In this document: positions 1 to 8,027 of the stretch, in pieces
Position numbering within the stretch: position 1 is the stretch's first letter
How the letters are laid out: every line of letters begins with the position of its first letter
Source: Bifidobacterium cebidarum
GTDB lineage: Bacteria; Actinomycetota; Actinomycetes; Actinomycetales; Bifidobacteriaceae
DNA: 64,000 nt
Assembly: GCF_009193305.1 (NCBI RefSeq)
Contig: NZ_WBVS01000007.1
Span: forward strand, 1 to 64,000
Direction of reading: 5' to 3'
Made by a program: the position numbers and the translations under genes
Notes under the pieces: generated by a model
What the model was told of the DNA's origin: nothing
Databases searched by the model: none
What the model saw: the letters and a program-made list of their open reading frames with translations, nothing else

Positions 1-190
1 CAGCCGCCGTTTTGTCGCGCAGCTGCTTGAGCTGGGCTACGGTCGTGTCACGGGCAGTGCGGAAGCGTTCCACTTCGGCCTTCGGGTCGTCGACCACGCG
101 GCGTTCCACAGCGTGGTCGGCGGTGTCGAGCACTCGGATCGCGCCGACGGCGATGCCGGCGGATGCACCGGTACCTTGCATGGTTCTCAT
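1..190 (-). CDS. ptsI: PTS Enzyme I (phosphoenolpyruvate-protein phosphotransferase), N-terminal fragment
   Basis: The cytoplasmic Enzyme I takes phosphate from phosphoenolpyruvate and passes it to HPr, feeding all sugar PTS permeases. Only about 63 N-terminal codons are in the window; the gene runs off the left edge. The visible protein starts MRTMQGTGASAGIAVG, the characteristic Enzyme I opening (G-x-x-A-S-x-G-I-A-x-G), followed by a charged helix typical of the HPr-binding domain. Its ATG overlaps the ptsH stop by one base (TGATG), so the two are translationally coupled in one operon. Identification rests on the N-terminal motif and on the ptsH neighbour. Confidence 0.88.
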   Translation of the reverse strand, partial: MRTMQGTGASAGIAVGAIRVLDTADHAVERRVVDDPKAEVERFRTARDTTVAQLKQLRDKTAA

Positions 191-450
191 CACAGGTTCC
201 CCTTGAGGAACCGCTCGAACTCAGCGGCGGCCTTGGCCTCGTCACTGCCCTCAACCTTGACAGTGACCTCGTCGCCCTGCTTGACGCCAAGTCCCATGAC
301 GCCGAAAATACGCTTGGCGTCCACAGCCTTGCCTTCATAGTCGACGATGATGCTCGAATCGTATTCCAATGCCTTGGCAACCAGCAGACCAGCCGGACGG
401 GCGTGCATGCCCTCGGGGTCAGATACGGTGAACTTGAATTCCTGAGACAT
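190..450 (-). CDS. ptsH: Phosphocarrier protein HPr
   Basis: HPr is the small cytoplasmic phosphocarrier between Enzyme I and the sugar-specific PTS components. The 86-residue product has the active-site stretch GMHARPAGLL with the phosphorylatable histidine at about residue 15-16, and the usual HPr length. The start at 450 is fixed by a strong AAGGAGG ribosome site just upstream. In Gram-positive HPr a serine near residue 46 is phosphorylated by HPr kinase; here the equivalent segment reads AKRIFGVMG, with Arg at the Ser position. This suggests no HPr-Ser-P type catabolite signalling, consistent with actinobacteria. First gene of a ptsH-ptsI operon. Confidence 0.95.
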   Translation of the reverse strand: MSQEFKFTVSDPEGMHARPAGLLVAKALEYDSSIIVDYEGKAVDAKRIFGVMGLGVKQGDEVTVKVEGSDEAKAAAEFERFLKGNL

Positions 451-834
451 GATAACCCTCCTTATGCGCGATATACGCATATATTCGTTCATCATTAACG
501 ACGATAATGACGAATTCTTATTGCGGAGCAACATTAAACTGCGTTTACACCAAACGTACAGTGGCAATCGCTTCCACGAATCGTCGCATCGCTTGACTGA
601 AACTGCCGCATCCTGCAGCCGCGATGATGGCATCCAGCCGTCGGTCATACATGCTCGCCGCCTTCTTTCATCTCCAGCCAGCGTACGTTGGTGAACATCA
701 AAAGAGTGCACTTTCACCAGAATAGAGGCAACAGACTCGCCCCATACCCTTGCGAAATTCTCTACAATGCATTGCTTGGAAGCGCTGCCATAGGTTGATT
801 GAGGTTGCAGCGCAGTACAAGGAGAGCATCACAT
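451..834. promoter_or_regulatory. Intergenic region with divergent promoters of ptsHI and an MFS gene
   Basis: About 380 bases without a convincing gene separate ptsH (minus) and the MFS gene (plus). Just upstream of the ptsH ribosome site is a small inverted repeat, TATGCG at 463-468 with CGCATA at 476-481, in what would be the 5' leader. A TACAAT box at 763-768 could be a -10 for the MFS gene, but no good -35 pairs with it. No ribosome-site-linked small ORF was convincing. Confidence 0.4.
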
Positions 835-2115
835 ATGGCGGCATTATCAGCGAGGGCACAAGGCTTCATCCCCGTCAACGAACCTGCAGACGACGATAAG
901 TTCATGAACGGCAGCATCATACTGATCATGGCGGCTGCGTTCTTCTATATGTCCGCCACGATGATGGGCACCACGCTCATCGTCGGCTATTCGCACACTT
1001 TGGGAGCGAGCGGAGAGTTTGCCGGCATCATTGCCGGCACGATGAACATTGTCTCCCTGTTTTGCAGGCCTTGGGCGGGCCGATTGAGCGACCGTATTTC
1101 AATGAAACGGTTCTCTGCGGTTGCGCTCGTATTGATGATTGCCGCCAATGCCGGCTATATGGCATCCCCCAATGCAACAACGCTCTTCGCCGCCCGCATC
1201 ATCAATGGCATCGGATTCTCCGGCCTATCCGTTTGCCTTGCGGCTTGGATGTCGTCGCTCATTCCACTGGCGCACATCGGTAAAGCCATGGGCTATTACG
1301 GTTTGGCCAATGCCCTAGCCATGGCGCTCGGCCCAGCTGTTGGCATTCGCATCTGTTCCTCCTCGGGATATCGCGCCGCTTTCACAGTGACCACAGCAGC
1401 GCTGATTGCTGCACTCATCATGGTTGCGCTGGTTCGTAAGGGCGGTTCACGATCCACACAGCGAGCGCACGACGAACAACCCGCTCCCACGCCTACGCCA
1501 ACGCAACAGCGGCAACGACCCACCCTCCACAATCGCATAGAACAGGTGATTTCCATACGCGTGATTCCAGTCGCAGCGGTGTTCATGCTGTTCGCCATCC
1601 CCTACTGCGCCACGCAGTCCTATATCGTCACGTATACACAAGCTCGCCACCTGCCTGTCAATGTCAGCTTGTTCTTCCCGCTCTATGCCGTGGCACTGTT
1701 GATTCTGCGCGTAGCAATGCGCAACATGTTCGACCGACGATCATTCCGCTGGTTCCTATGGTTCTGCTCCGCATGCATGATTGTTGCGCTCGGCGCACTA
1801 GCCGCGCTCAACAACAATGCCGTATTGCTCGTCGCCGCCATGTTCATGGCTGCATCGTACGGCATCATGAGCTCGGTCAGCCAATCCGACGCCGTGCGCC
1901 TGGCCGGTACCGGGCACGGCGGGCGCGGCAATGCCACGTATTACATCGGCCTTGACTTGGGCATGGCGCTGGGGCCGATCATCGGCGGAACACTCTATGC
2001 CAATGTTGATTTGGCATGGTTCTATCCGATATTGATGCTCACCATGCCTATCGCCATCGGCATCTATCTACTGACGAATCACATTGGATCCTCGCGGAGC
2101 ACCCATCGTTCATAA
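835..2115 (+). CDS. Major facilitator superfamily transporter
   Basis: A predicted 426-residue inner-membrane carrier with about 12 hydrophobic segments split by a hydrophilic central loop (roughly residues 200-240, rich in Gln/Pro/Thr). The N-half has an MFS motif-A-like loop, GRLSDRISMKR, between TM2 and TM3. The ATG at 835 is chosen because AAGGAG lies 10 bases upstream; a TTG 36 bases earlier has no ribosome site. The substrate cannot be read from sequence; drug or sugar efflux are both possible. It stands alone, diverging from ptsHI. Confidence 0.8.
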   Translation: MAALSARAQGFIPVNEPADDDKFMNGSIILIMAAAFFYMSATMMGTTLIVGYSHTLGASGEFAGIIAGTMNIVSLFCRPWAGRLSDRISMKRFSAVALVLMIAANAGYMASPNATTLFAARIINGIGFSGLSVCLAAWMSSLIPLAHIGKAMGYYGLANALAMALGPAVGIRICSSSGYRAAFTVTTAALIAALIMVALVRKGGSRSTQRAHDEQPAPTPTPTQQRQRPTLHNRIEQVISIRVIPVAAVFMLFAIPYCATQSYIVTYTQARHLPVNVSLFFPLYAVALLILRVAMRNMFDRRSFRWFLWFCSACMIVALGALAALNNNAVLLVAAMFMAASYGIMSSVSQSDAVRLAGTGHGGRGNATYYIGLDLGMALGPIIGGTLYANVDLAWFYPILMLTMPIAIGIYLLTNHIGSSRSTHRS

Positions 2116-2160
2116 GACCACTTCCGATATATGACCGTCCAAAAAGCGAACATTTTCCGC

Positions 2161-2188
2161 TTGCTTTTTCGACCCCTGCCACTACTAT
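2161..2188 (+). promoter_or_regulatory. Candidate promoter for the small leader unit
   Basis: TTGCTT (2161-2166) and TACTAT (2183-2188) are spaced by 16 bases and resemble sigma-70 -35 and -10 boxes. A start near 2195 would give a roughly 170-nt transcript carrying the short ORF at 2228 and ending at the terminator at 2315-2365. Inference from motif match only. Confidence 0.45.
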
Positions 2189-2227
2189 CCAGTTCCGGCT
2201 ATTGGAAAAGAGAGGAAGGAAGTTCTT

Positions 2228-2290
2228 ATGGCCGCCATTACTATCGCAACTATCACCACCCTTGCCGCAGCAGCACTTTGCCGCCTGTGA
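2228..2290 (+). CDS. Short Ile/Thr/Ala-rich leader-like peptide (20 aa)
   Basis: The ORF reads MAAITIATITTLAAAALCRL and stops at TGA. A purine-rich AGGAAGGAAG ribosome site lies about 5 bases upstream of the ATG. Alternating Ile and Thr codons followed directly by a small hairpin (2299-2312) and a strong intrinsic terminator (2315-2365) resemble amino-acid attenuator leaders such as thrL of enterobacteria. However, the next gene (2496) is a hexapeptide acetyltransferase, not an obvious Thr/Ile biosynthesis gene. It may instead be a small protein or stand-alone regulatory RNA. Translation is inferred, not shown. Confidence 0.45.
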   Translation: MAAITIATITTLAAAALCRL

Positions 2291-2298
2291 GGTCAAGA

Positions 2299-2365
2299 GC
2301 AAGAGTTCTTGCATAGGTCGCTGTGCGATACGCCGATCCCGGTACGTCGCACAGCGACCTTTTTC
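2299..2365 (+). terminator. Hairpin pair with intrinsic terminator/attenuator
   Basis: A perfect 6-bp hairpin (2299-2304 with 2307-2312) precedes a perfect 14-bp stem, 2315-2328 (AGGTCGCTGTGCGA) with 2347-2360, followed by TTTTTC at 2361-2366. This is one of the strongest intrinsic terminators in the window. It lies 8 bases beyond the short ORF's stop and 130 bases before the acetyltransferase gene. Confidence 0.85.
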
Positions 2366-2495
2366 TATAACAAATCAGTAAAATTGTGGCGGCAAGCTCA
2401 CATCCACTGCGCACGTCAGCGGGAAACTATGATGGTAGCAAGCCGCAGCGCATCAGATGTTCGGCTGCAGAACAATCTTAAGCAAAGGAGCAATA

Positions 2496-3152
2496 ATGAC
2501 CGTAAACACGTACGACGTCACTGCCGACCTCACCCCGGAGGGGCTGGAAGAGTGGAAACGCATGGTGGCCGGCGAAGTCTACGAGGATTCGCATCCGGAA
2601 ATCGAGCGCAAACGCGTGGAGGCGAAGAAGCTGTTCCGCGCCTACAACCAGCTTGACTATGACCAGGAGGCCGAGCGTCGCGCCATCATGGAGCAACTAT
2701 TCGCCTCGGTCGGCGAAGACGTATTCATCGAGCCGAATTTCCGCTGCGAGATGGGACGCAACATCACCATCGGGTCGCACGCCTACATCAACTTCGACTG
2801 CGTGATGCTCGACAACGCGCCCATCACCTTAGGCGATTACGTGTGGATCGCGCCGATGGTGGGCCTATTCGCCACCAATCATGCGCTTGATTTCGAGGAA
2901 CGCAAGAATGGAGCCTGCCAAGCCAAGCCGATTGTGATTGAGGATGGCGTCTGGCTTGGCGGCCATGTCACGGTGCTTGGCGGCGTGACCATCGGCCGCG
3001 GTTCGGTGATTGGCGCCGGCAGCGTGGTCACCAAGGACATCCCGGCCGGCGTGGTCGCCGTTGGCAACCCGGCCCGAGTGATTCGCCCGATTACCGAGGC
3101 GGACAAAACCGGTTTCTGCGAGCGCATCGCCGCACACAACGCCGCGCGCTGA
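2496..3152 (+). CDS. Hexapeptide-repeat O-acetyltransferase (maltose/galactoside type)
   Basis: A 218-residue cytoplasmic left-handed beta-helix acetyltransferase of the MAT/GAT group, expected to transfer acetyl from acetyl-CoA to a sugar hydroxyl. An N-terminal helical cap (EWKRMVAGEVYEDSHPE) is followed by hexapeptide repeats such as IGSHAYINFDCVML and IGRGSVIGAGSVVTKDIP, with the catalytic His in the ATNHAL loop. AAAGGAG sits 5 bases before the ATG at 2496; an upstream in-frame start at 2457 has none. A paralogue lies at 8251. It may act in detoxification of non-metabolised sugars; the substrate is inferred only at family level. Confidence 0.85.
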   Translation: MTVNTYDVTADLTPEGLEEWKRMVAGEVYEDSHPEIERKRVEAKKLFRAYNQLDYDQEAERRAIMEQLFASVGEDVFIEPNFRCEMGRNITIGSHAYINFDCVMLDNAPITLGDYVWIAPMVGLFATNHALDFEERKNGACQAKPIVIEDGVWLGGHVTVLGGVTIGRGSVIGAGSVVTKDIPAGVVAVGNPARVIRPITEADKTGFCERIAAHNAAR

Positions 3153-3360
3153 CCCCATTCTCTCGCAATGCCGAGAGCCGCCCAACCTAGCCCGGCATTG
3201 CGCCGAACGCTCTGTGCATTGCAATCACTCAGCTTTGAGATGAATAAGACACGCCATCCATCATTTGCTACACAGTTACCTATATAGTTCATTTCGAGAT
3301 ATCCCGGCTTGCGATATTACTGAGTGAGCCATGCGAACGTTAAACCGAAGGAGAAATATC

Positions 3361-3882
3361 ATGAAGACTCTGGTGCTCGTATTCCACCCGTCCCTGAAGG
3401 GCCAGTCCCACGTCAACGCCGCTCTGGCCGAGGCCGCCGAGGGTCTGGAGAACGTGACCGTGCGCGACGAGTACGCGCTGTACCCGGACGGCAAGATCGA
3501 TGTCAAGGCCGAGCAGGCCGCCGTCGAGGCCGCCGACCGTGTGGTGTTCCAGTTCCCGCTGTACTGGTTCTCCTCCCCGGCTCTGCTGAAGACCTGGGAA
3601 GATGACGTGCTGGAGCACGGCTGGGCCTACGGCTCCGAAGGCCACGCCTTCGAAGGCAAGGAGTTCGGCGTTGCCGTTTCCACCGGCTCCCCGGAGTCCA
3701 AGTACCAGCCGGAAGGCGACAACAAGTTCAAGATCGAGCAGGTGCTCGTGCCGTTCCAGGGCACTGCCAACCACATCAACGCCACTTGGATCAAGCCGTT
3801 CGTGACCTTCGGCTCCTTCGGCATCTCCGATGAGGCTCTGGCCGAGTCCGTCAAGAACTACAAGGACTACCTGACCAAGTAA
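3361..3882 (+). CDS. NAD(P)H oxidoreductase, flavodoxin-fold (KefF/YwrO/MdaB family)
   Basis: A 173-residue FAD/FMN-binding quinone-reductase-like protein. Diagnostic segments are KTLVLVFHPSLKGQSHVNAAL (phosphate-binding loop), VFQFPLYWFSSPALLKTWED and the TGSPESKYQPEG loop, as in MdaB/NQO-like enzymes that reduce quinones or aldehydes by two electrons. The ATG at 3361 follows a GAAGGAG site; the in-frame codon at 3331 is upstream of that site. Strongly biased codons suggest high expression. Paralogue at 5995 with the same length and clearly similar sequence. A strong terminator follows. Confidence 0.88.
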   Translation: MKTLVLVFHPSLKGQSHVNAALAEAAEGLENVTVRDEYALYPDGKIDVKAEQAAVEAADRVVFQFPLYWFSSPALLKTWEDDVLEHGWAYGSEGHAFEGKEFGVAVSTGSPESKYQPEGDNKFKIEQVLVPFQGTANHINATWIKPFVTFGSFGISDEALAESVKNYKDYLTK

Positions 3883-3905
3883 CTTCAGGTTTTCCTTGCA
3901 TAGTC

Positions 3906-3937
3906 AATGGCTCCTTCGATTGCGAAGGAGCCATTTT
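3906..3937. terminator. Bidirectional intrinsic terminator
   Basis: A perfect 13-bp stem (3906-3918 AATGGCTCCTTCG with 3923-3935) and a 4-base loop, with T-rich sequence on the plus side. It lies between the convergent oxidoreductase (plus) and lactate dehydrogenase (minus) genes and can serve both. Confidence 0.85.
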
Positions 3938-3942
3938 CATAT

Positions 3943-4914
3943 TTAAGCTACCAATCGGTCGGCTATCAACGCGCAATGCTCCCGCACCACAGCAGCCGAA
4001 GCATGGAATTTCGCCAATTCTTCATCGTTCAAATGAAGATCGACGAAATCGCCTACGCCACTACCGTCGAGCGCAACCGGGAGCGAGAGGAATACATCCC
4101 ATTCCCCATACTCGTATTCGCCGCTTATCAATGTGGATACGGACACGACGCTGCGCTCGTTCCATAGGATCGTTCGAATCAGACCGGCGACAGTGGCAGC
4201 AATACCATAGCTGGTGCCGCCGCGCAATCCTTTGATGTCAAGACCTCGTCTGCGGGTCTGCTCTTCGATGCCGGCAAGCGTGACATCCGGATATCGGGTA
4301 CGGTTGTCCTCCAAATACTGCGCGAACGACTTACCGATGAACGAAACCGTGGACCACGGCACAAATTGTGAATCACCATGTTCGCCAATCACATACCCCG
4401 ACACTAGTCGCGGATCGAGATGCGTGGTTGTGCCGATAATCGCTTTCATACGAGAGGTATCGAGTGCGGCACCCGAACCGAACACCTGCGCACGCGGCAA
4501 ACCGGTCCGTCGCCATGCGAACCAGCTCAGCACATCAACCGGATTCGACACCATAATCAAGATGCCATCAAAGGCTGAACTTGCAACGTTCTTCAATATA
4601 GGGTCCACAATGTCGATGGCCGCATCAAGCTCCTGCATACGCGTCTCACCAGGCTTCGGCTTCGGACCGGCGGCCACAACCACCACATCAGCACTGGCGC
4701 AATCCGCCCAATCGCCCTGACGAATGGTGATGAATCGACCGAGGAATTCGGACCCGTCGGCCAAATCCATAGCCAGGCCTTTTGCCCTACTCGGATTATG
4801 GTTAATGAGCACCAGTTCGTTACATAAGCCTTGTTCCACAATGGCGCTTGCCACCGCTGAGCCCACGCTGCCAGTGCCGACAATTACCACTCGATTATGA
4901 TGCGATGCAATCAC
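3943..4914 (-). CDS. L-lactate dehydrogenase / 2-hydroxyacid dehydrogenase family
   Basis: An NAD-dependent dehydrogenase interconverting a 2-keto acid and an L-2-hydroxyacid. It has the Rossmann glycine motif VVIVGTGSVGSA, the mobile-loop Arg in GPKPKPGETR, NPVDVLS, a conserved Arg in SGAALDTSR and the catalytic His in GEHGDS. All key residues are present, so it should be active. Divergent spacing suggests an L-hydroxyisocaproate-type or second lactate dehydrogenase. I prefer GTG at 4914 (323 aa, family length) because GAAAGGAAG sits about 6 bases upstream; an ATG at 4974 overlaps the upstream methyltransferase stop (ATGA) but adds an atypical 20-residue extension and lacks a ribosome site. 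Confidence 0.85.
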   Translation of the reverse strand: MIASHHNRVVIVGTGSVGSAVASAIVEQGLCNELVLINHNPSRAKGLAMDLADGSEFLGRFITIRQGDWADCASADVVVVAAGPKPKPGETRMQELDAAIDIVDPILKNVASSAFDGILIMVSNPVDVLSWFAWRRTGLPRAQVFGSGAALDTSRMKAIIGTTTHLDPRLVSGYVIGEHGDSQFVPWSTVSFIGKSFAQYLEDNRTRYPDVTLAGIEEQTRRRGLDIKGLRGGTSYGIAATVAGLIRTILWNERSVVSVSTLISGEYEYGEWDVFLSLPVALDGSGVGDFVDLHLNDEELAKFHASAAVVREHCALIADRLVA

Positions 4915-4970
4915 CGATCTTCCTTTCTCCGCGAGAACTTTCCCGCCCCCGACGCTGAGACCTGACTCCT

Positions 4971-5756
4971 TCATTTCACCGCGGTGAAGAAGAATCGCGG
5001 GAACGGGAAGATAACACTGCCATCCGACTGGGTGGGGTACGCCTCACGCACTTGGGCGAATATCTTGGCCTCGAAGTTCGCGCGCGACTCATCATCCGGT
5101 AGCGCCTGCAGATACGGACGTAGCCCCGTGCCGCGATACCAATCCATAATCGCCTCATGCGAAGGCAACGTATGCATATACGAGGTCTTCCACATGCGGA
5201 AGCTTGCGGCGTTCGCATGCAGCAACTCCCAATATTCGGGTGGCGTCAGATTATAGAACTCCCGCTGCTGTGGCAGCCGATCCGCATACTCCGGCGAGTG
5301 CACAATCTCGGCAATAATGCGGTGAATCGGCTCCTCGTAGTTCATCGGCGTCTGCACGGCGAGCACACCGCCTCGCTTGAGCCGCGCGAGCAGTTCAGGA
5401 ATCAATCGCATATGATCCGGCACCCATTGGATGCAAGCATTGGAAAACACCACATCAAAATCACTCGGTAGGCCACCGAGCTCTTCCGGGTTCGAAACAT
5501 CGCACAGCGCGAAGTCGATATCAGGGTGAGCTTTGCGCGCGGCTTCAATCATCTCCGGCGAATTATCAACACCAAGAATCTTCGCCTGCGGATAGCGCTC
5601 ACGCAATACCGCCGTGCTATTGCCCGGTCCGCAGCCGATATCCAATACTCGCTTGACAGTGCCGTCATCGGGCGGCAACTGCATCGCCAAATCACGTGAA
5701 GGCTGCGTGCGTTCGTTCTTGAAGCGAAGATACTGTTCGGAATCCCATACAACCAT
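4971..5756 (-). CDS. tam: Trans-aconitate 2-methyltransferase-like SAM methyltransferase
   Basis: A class I SAM-dependent methyltransferase. The N-terminus VWDSEQYLRFKNERTQPSRDL matches the Tam family opening (W-x4-Y-L-x-F-x2-E-R-x2-P). It is followed by the SAM-binding VLDIGCGPGNST motif, an acidic residue in ILGVDNSPEM, and the Tam-like NACIQWVPDH segment. Tam methyl-esterifies trans-aconitate, a toxic by-product of the citrate/aconitase step. ATG at 5756 is chosen from this family start; a GTG at 5804 with AGGA upstream would add 16 residues. It probably forms an operon with the lactate-dehydrogenase-family gene. Confidence 0.82.
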   Translation of the reverse strand: MVVWDSEQYLRFKNERTQPSRDLAMQLPPDDGTVKRVLDIGCGPGNSTAVLRERYPQAKILGVDNSPEMIEAARKAHPDIDFALCDVSNPEELGGLPSDFDVVFSNACIQWVPDHMRLIPELLARLKRGGVLAVQTPMNYEEPIHRIIAEIVHSPEYADRLPQQREFYNLTPPEYWELLHANAASFRMWKTSYMHTLPSHEAIMDWYRGTGLRPYLQALPDDESRANFEAKIFAQVREAYPTQSDGSVIFPFPRFFFTAVK

Positions 5757-5994
5757 GCGGCTCACGCTAATCCCCACATGGGCAGTGTCCACATTATTGA
5801 CCACATACTGATCCTATCGGCATAATCGACACGCGACCACCATCCGGCACAGTCGACAATCGCAGCAGGCAGTCCAGCCGCGGCAACCGCACCATGTAGC
5901 TCCGTTGCGCATCGCCTTATTCGCAACCGAAAGCCTCCGAACGTACCATAGAGTCATAAAGCACCAATAGATTACTGACAAAGGAGCAGTCACG

Positions 5995-6516
5995 ATGAAG
6001 ACTCTGGTACTGGTGTTCCATCCGAACATGGCGAAGTCCCGCGCCAATGCAGCACTGATGGAAGCGGCACAGAAGTTGCCAGCCGACACCGTCACCGTGC
6101 GCGAGGAATACGCGCTCTATCCGAATGGCAACATCGACGTCGCCGCCGAACAACAGCTCATCGAAGCACATGATCGCATCGTGCTGCAGTTCCCGCTCTA
6201 CTGGTACTCGTCCCCTGCGCTGCTGAAAGAATGGGAGGATCAGGTGCTGGCGTTCGGCTGGGCATATGGGCCGGACGGTAAAGCGCTGGAAGGTAAGGAG
6301 ATCACTGTGGCCACCACGGCGGGCGGCCCGGAAAGCGAGTATCAACCGGAAGATAACGGCGCCACGATGAGTGAGGTGCTCTCGCCCTACCGCATGATGG
6401 CCCGCTACGTGCACGCCACATGGCTGAAGCCGTTCGTGGTGTTCGATTCGATGGAACTCTCCGACAAGGCACTGGCCGAAACCGCCAAGCAATACCAGGC
6501 GTTCCTCACGGACTGA
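5995..6516 (+). CDS. NAD(P)H oxidoreductase, flavodoxin-fold (paralogue of 3361 gene)
   Basis: 173 residues, the same length as the product at 3361 and sharing KTLVLVFHPN, VREEYALYPNGNIDV, LQFPLYWYSSPALLKEWED and the ESEYQPEDN loop. It should be a flavin-dependent quinone/aldehyde reductase in the cytoplasm. AAAGGAG lies 8-10 bases upstream of the ATG. The two copies bracket the divergent tam-ldh pair, pointing to a local duplication; codon use here is less strongly biased than in the 3361 copy, suggesting lower expression. Downstream sequence is repetitive and AT-rich. Confidence 0.87.
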   Translation: MKTLVLVFHPNMAKSRANAALMEAAQKLPADTVTVREEYALYPNGNIDVAAEQQLIEAHDRIVLQFPLYWYSSPALLKEWEDQVLAFGWAYGPDGKALEGKEITVATTAGGPESEYQPEDNGATMSEVLSPYRMMARYVHATWLKPFVVFDSMELSDKALAETAKQYQAFLTD

Positions 6517-6616
6517 CACAGCATGTGAATCAGGCAGCGGAAGGCAGCCGGCCACCCAGTTACTCGCCCCGTACCACTCGAGCATATGCTTATTGCGCAG
6601 CAGCCATGGCACGCCT

Positions 6617-6760
6617 CGCGCAGTTACTGCCTGTTTTCAGGCATAAAGAGGCAGTAACTGCGCGCATGTCACATCCACCTGCGCAGTTACTGCCTGTTAC
6701 AACGTCAGAACAGACAATATCTGCGCATGTCTCTCGTTACAGCGCGCAGTTACTGTCTCC
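6617..6760. repeat. Palindromic repeat cluster A (GCGCAGTTACTGCCT family)
   Basis: One perfect 16-bp inverted repeat (6617-6632 with 6649-6664; arm CGCGCAGTTACTGCCT). One imperfect copy (6680-6698 with 6709-6727). One half copy (6742-6760) without a partner. The same arm recurs at 7999-8170 and 24923-25031. The arms are conserved while the 10-20-base loops differ. The rest of 6517-6914 holds no gene I can support. Confidence 0.85.
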
Positions 6761-6914
6761 TTCGCAGCCCATAAGTCCCTCAACAACAAGTAATAGGATC
6801 ACAAAGACAAGTATTCGCTTAAATCCCATCAGAGTTATCCACATTTTTCGAAGCTAGAACCACATACCCCGTTTGAGCTTGCGCCACCTTTTATATATCC
6901 GCGACCATGAAGTC

Positions 6915-8027
6915 ATGAGGACGCATACCGAACTTGAACATCTCTGCAACGAAGCCGAGCGTAATTTACGATGTTTCTACCCAGCTACGAACGCTATTCG
7001 TCGGGCAACTCACGTTCGCCTGCAGAACGGGTATATCGTTCGGCCATTCCGTAACGTCTATGCCAGAACAGCGTATTGGTCGACGCTCAATCCCGCCGAA
7101 CAGATGCGACACATCACTCGCACACTTTCGCAACAATTCCCCAACCGCATATTCGCCGGCATCAGCGCAGCCTCTATGCTGCATCTGGATTACAGTTGGA
7201 GTCTGCACGCCGATGGCTGTGTGTTTATTGCCAGCAAAACAGGAAACTCAAAGCAGGCATACCGAAAACTTAAGCGAATAATAATGCCACATCCGCCCAT
7301 ATCGACTTTGGTATTCCACCAAAACAACAACGGGATAGGCATGACCCTAGTCGAGGGGGCCACCACGTCCAATATCGTCAACAATACATCTTATGGCACC
7401 GATATCGTACAAATCACTTCTCCAGCAAGAACATTAGTGGACTGCGGCTTGAAATACCCGTTTGCGCAATCCCTTCCATTATTTGATTCCGCTATGAGGC
7501 AAGAACTCACTACGGCCGAACAAATAATCGATATTTGCGACGACATGCAAATCGATTGCGGACCAATATTCAGACTGATGCACTACATGAATCCGCTTAG
7601 CGAAAACGGAGGGGAATCGCTCTGCAGAGCGGTAATCATAGAAGCAGGTTTTGTGGTTCCCAAACTGCAACGCGTATTCATCGACCCGGATGCTCCCCGG
7701 AAACAATATCGTGTTGATTTCTGTTGGCATACATTTGACGGTCGGCTAATAGTGTTGGAATATGACGGTGCGCAGAAGTACGTCAATCCTGAGATGACAA
7801 ATCGGCGCAGCATTCAAGATGTGATTCATAAGGAAAAAGAACGCGAAGATGTATTACGCAAAGCCGGAGTAACTGCAATTATTAGAACGACTTTCGACGA
7901 AGTGTTGGTCCAGACGCCCCTTATCCAGAAACTCGCCAAAGCCGGAGTTCCCACGGCCGGATCGGTGCCGACATTCGTGATTCCATCAAACACGCAACGC
8001 GCAGTTACTGCCTGTTCGCTGTCTTGA
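6915..8027 (+). CDS. AbiEi-like winged-helix protein with C-terminal PD-(D/E)XK (DUF559/VSR-like) domain
   Basis: A 370-residue protein I recognise only by domain style. The N-terminus (THTELEHLCNEAE...RNVYARTAYW) looks like the winged-helix start of AbiEi-type 'antitoxin' proteins (a recognition helix then 'x-RNVY'). The C-terminal third has E in GGESLCRAVIIEAG, then D in RVDFCW and E-x-D in VLEYDG, the pattern of a VSR/DUF559 nuclease fold. No AbiEii toxin gene is adjacent. The gene is visibly AT-richer than its neighbours and is bracketed by palindromic repeats; its last residues are encoded inside one of them. Start uncertain: ATG 6915 or TTG 6873. Possibly defence-related; function unknown. 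Confidence 0.6.
   Translation: MRTHTELEHLCNEAERNLRCFYPATNAIRRATHVRLQNGYIVRPFRNVYARTAYWSTLNPAEQMRHITRTLSQQFPNRIFAGISAASMLHLDYSWSLHADGCVFIASKTGNSKQAYRKLKRIIMPHPPISTLVFHQNNNGIGMTLVEGATTSNIVNNTSYGTDIVQITSPARTLVDCGLKYPFAQSLPLFDSAMRQELTTAEQIIDICDDMQIDCGPIFRLMHYMNPLSENGGESLCRAVIIEAGFVVPKLQRVFIDPDAPRKQYRVDFCWHTFDGRLIVLEYDGAQKYVNPEMTNRRSIQDVIHKEKEREDVLRKAGVTAIIRTTFDEVLVQTPLIQKLAKAGVPTAGSVPTFVIPSNTQRAVTACSLS

Noticed and set aside
4915-4974. Longer start of the lactate dehydrogenase-like gene at 4974
   Set aside because: The ATGA overlap is attractive, but the added residues have no family similarity and no ribosome site; GTG 4914 has a good one.
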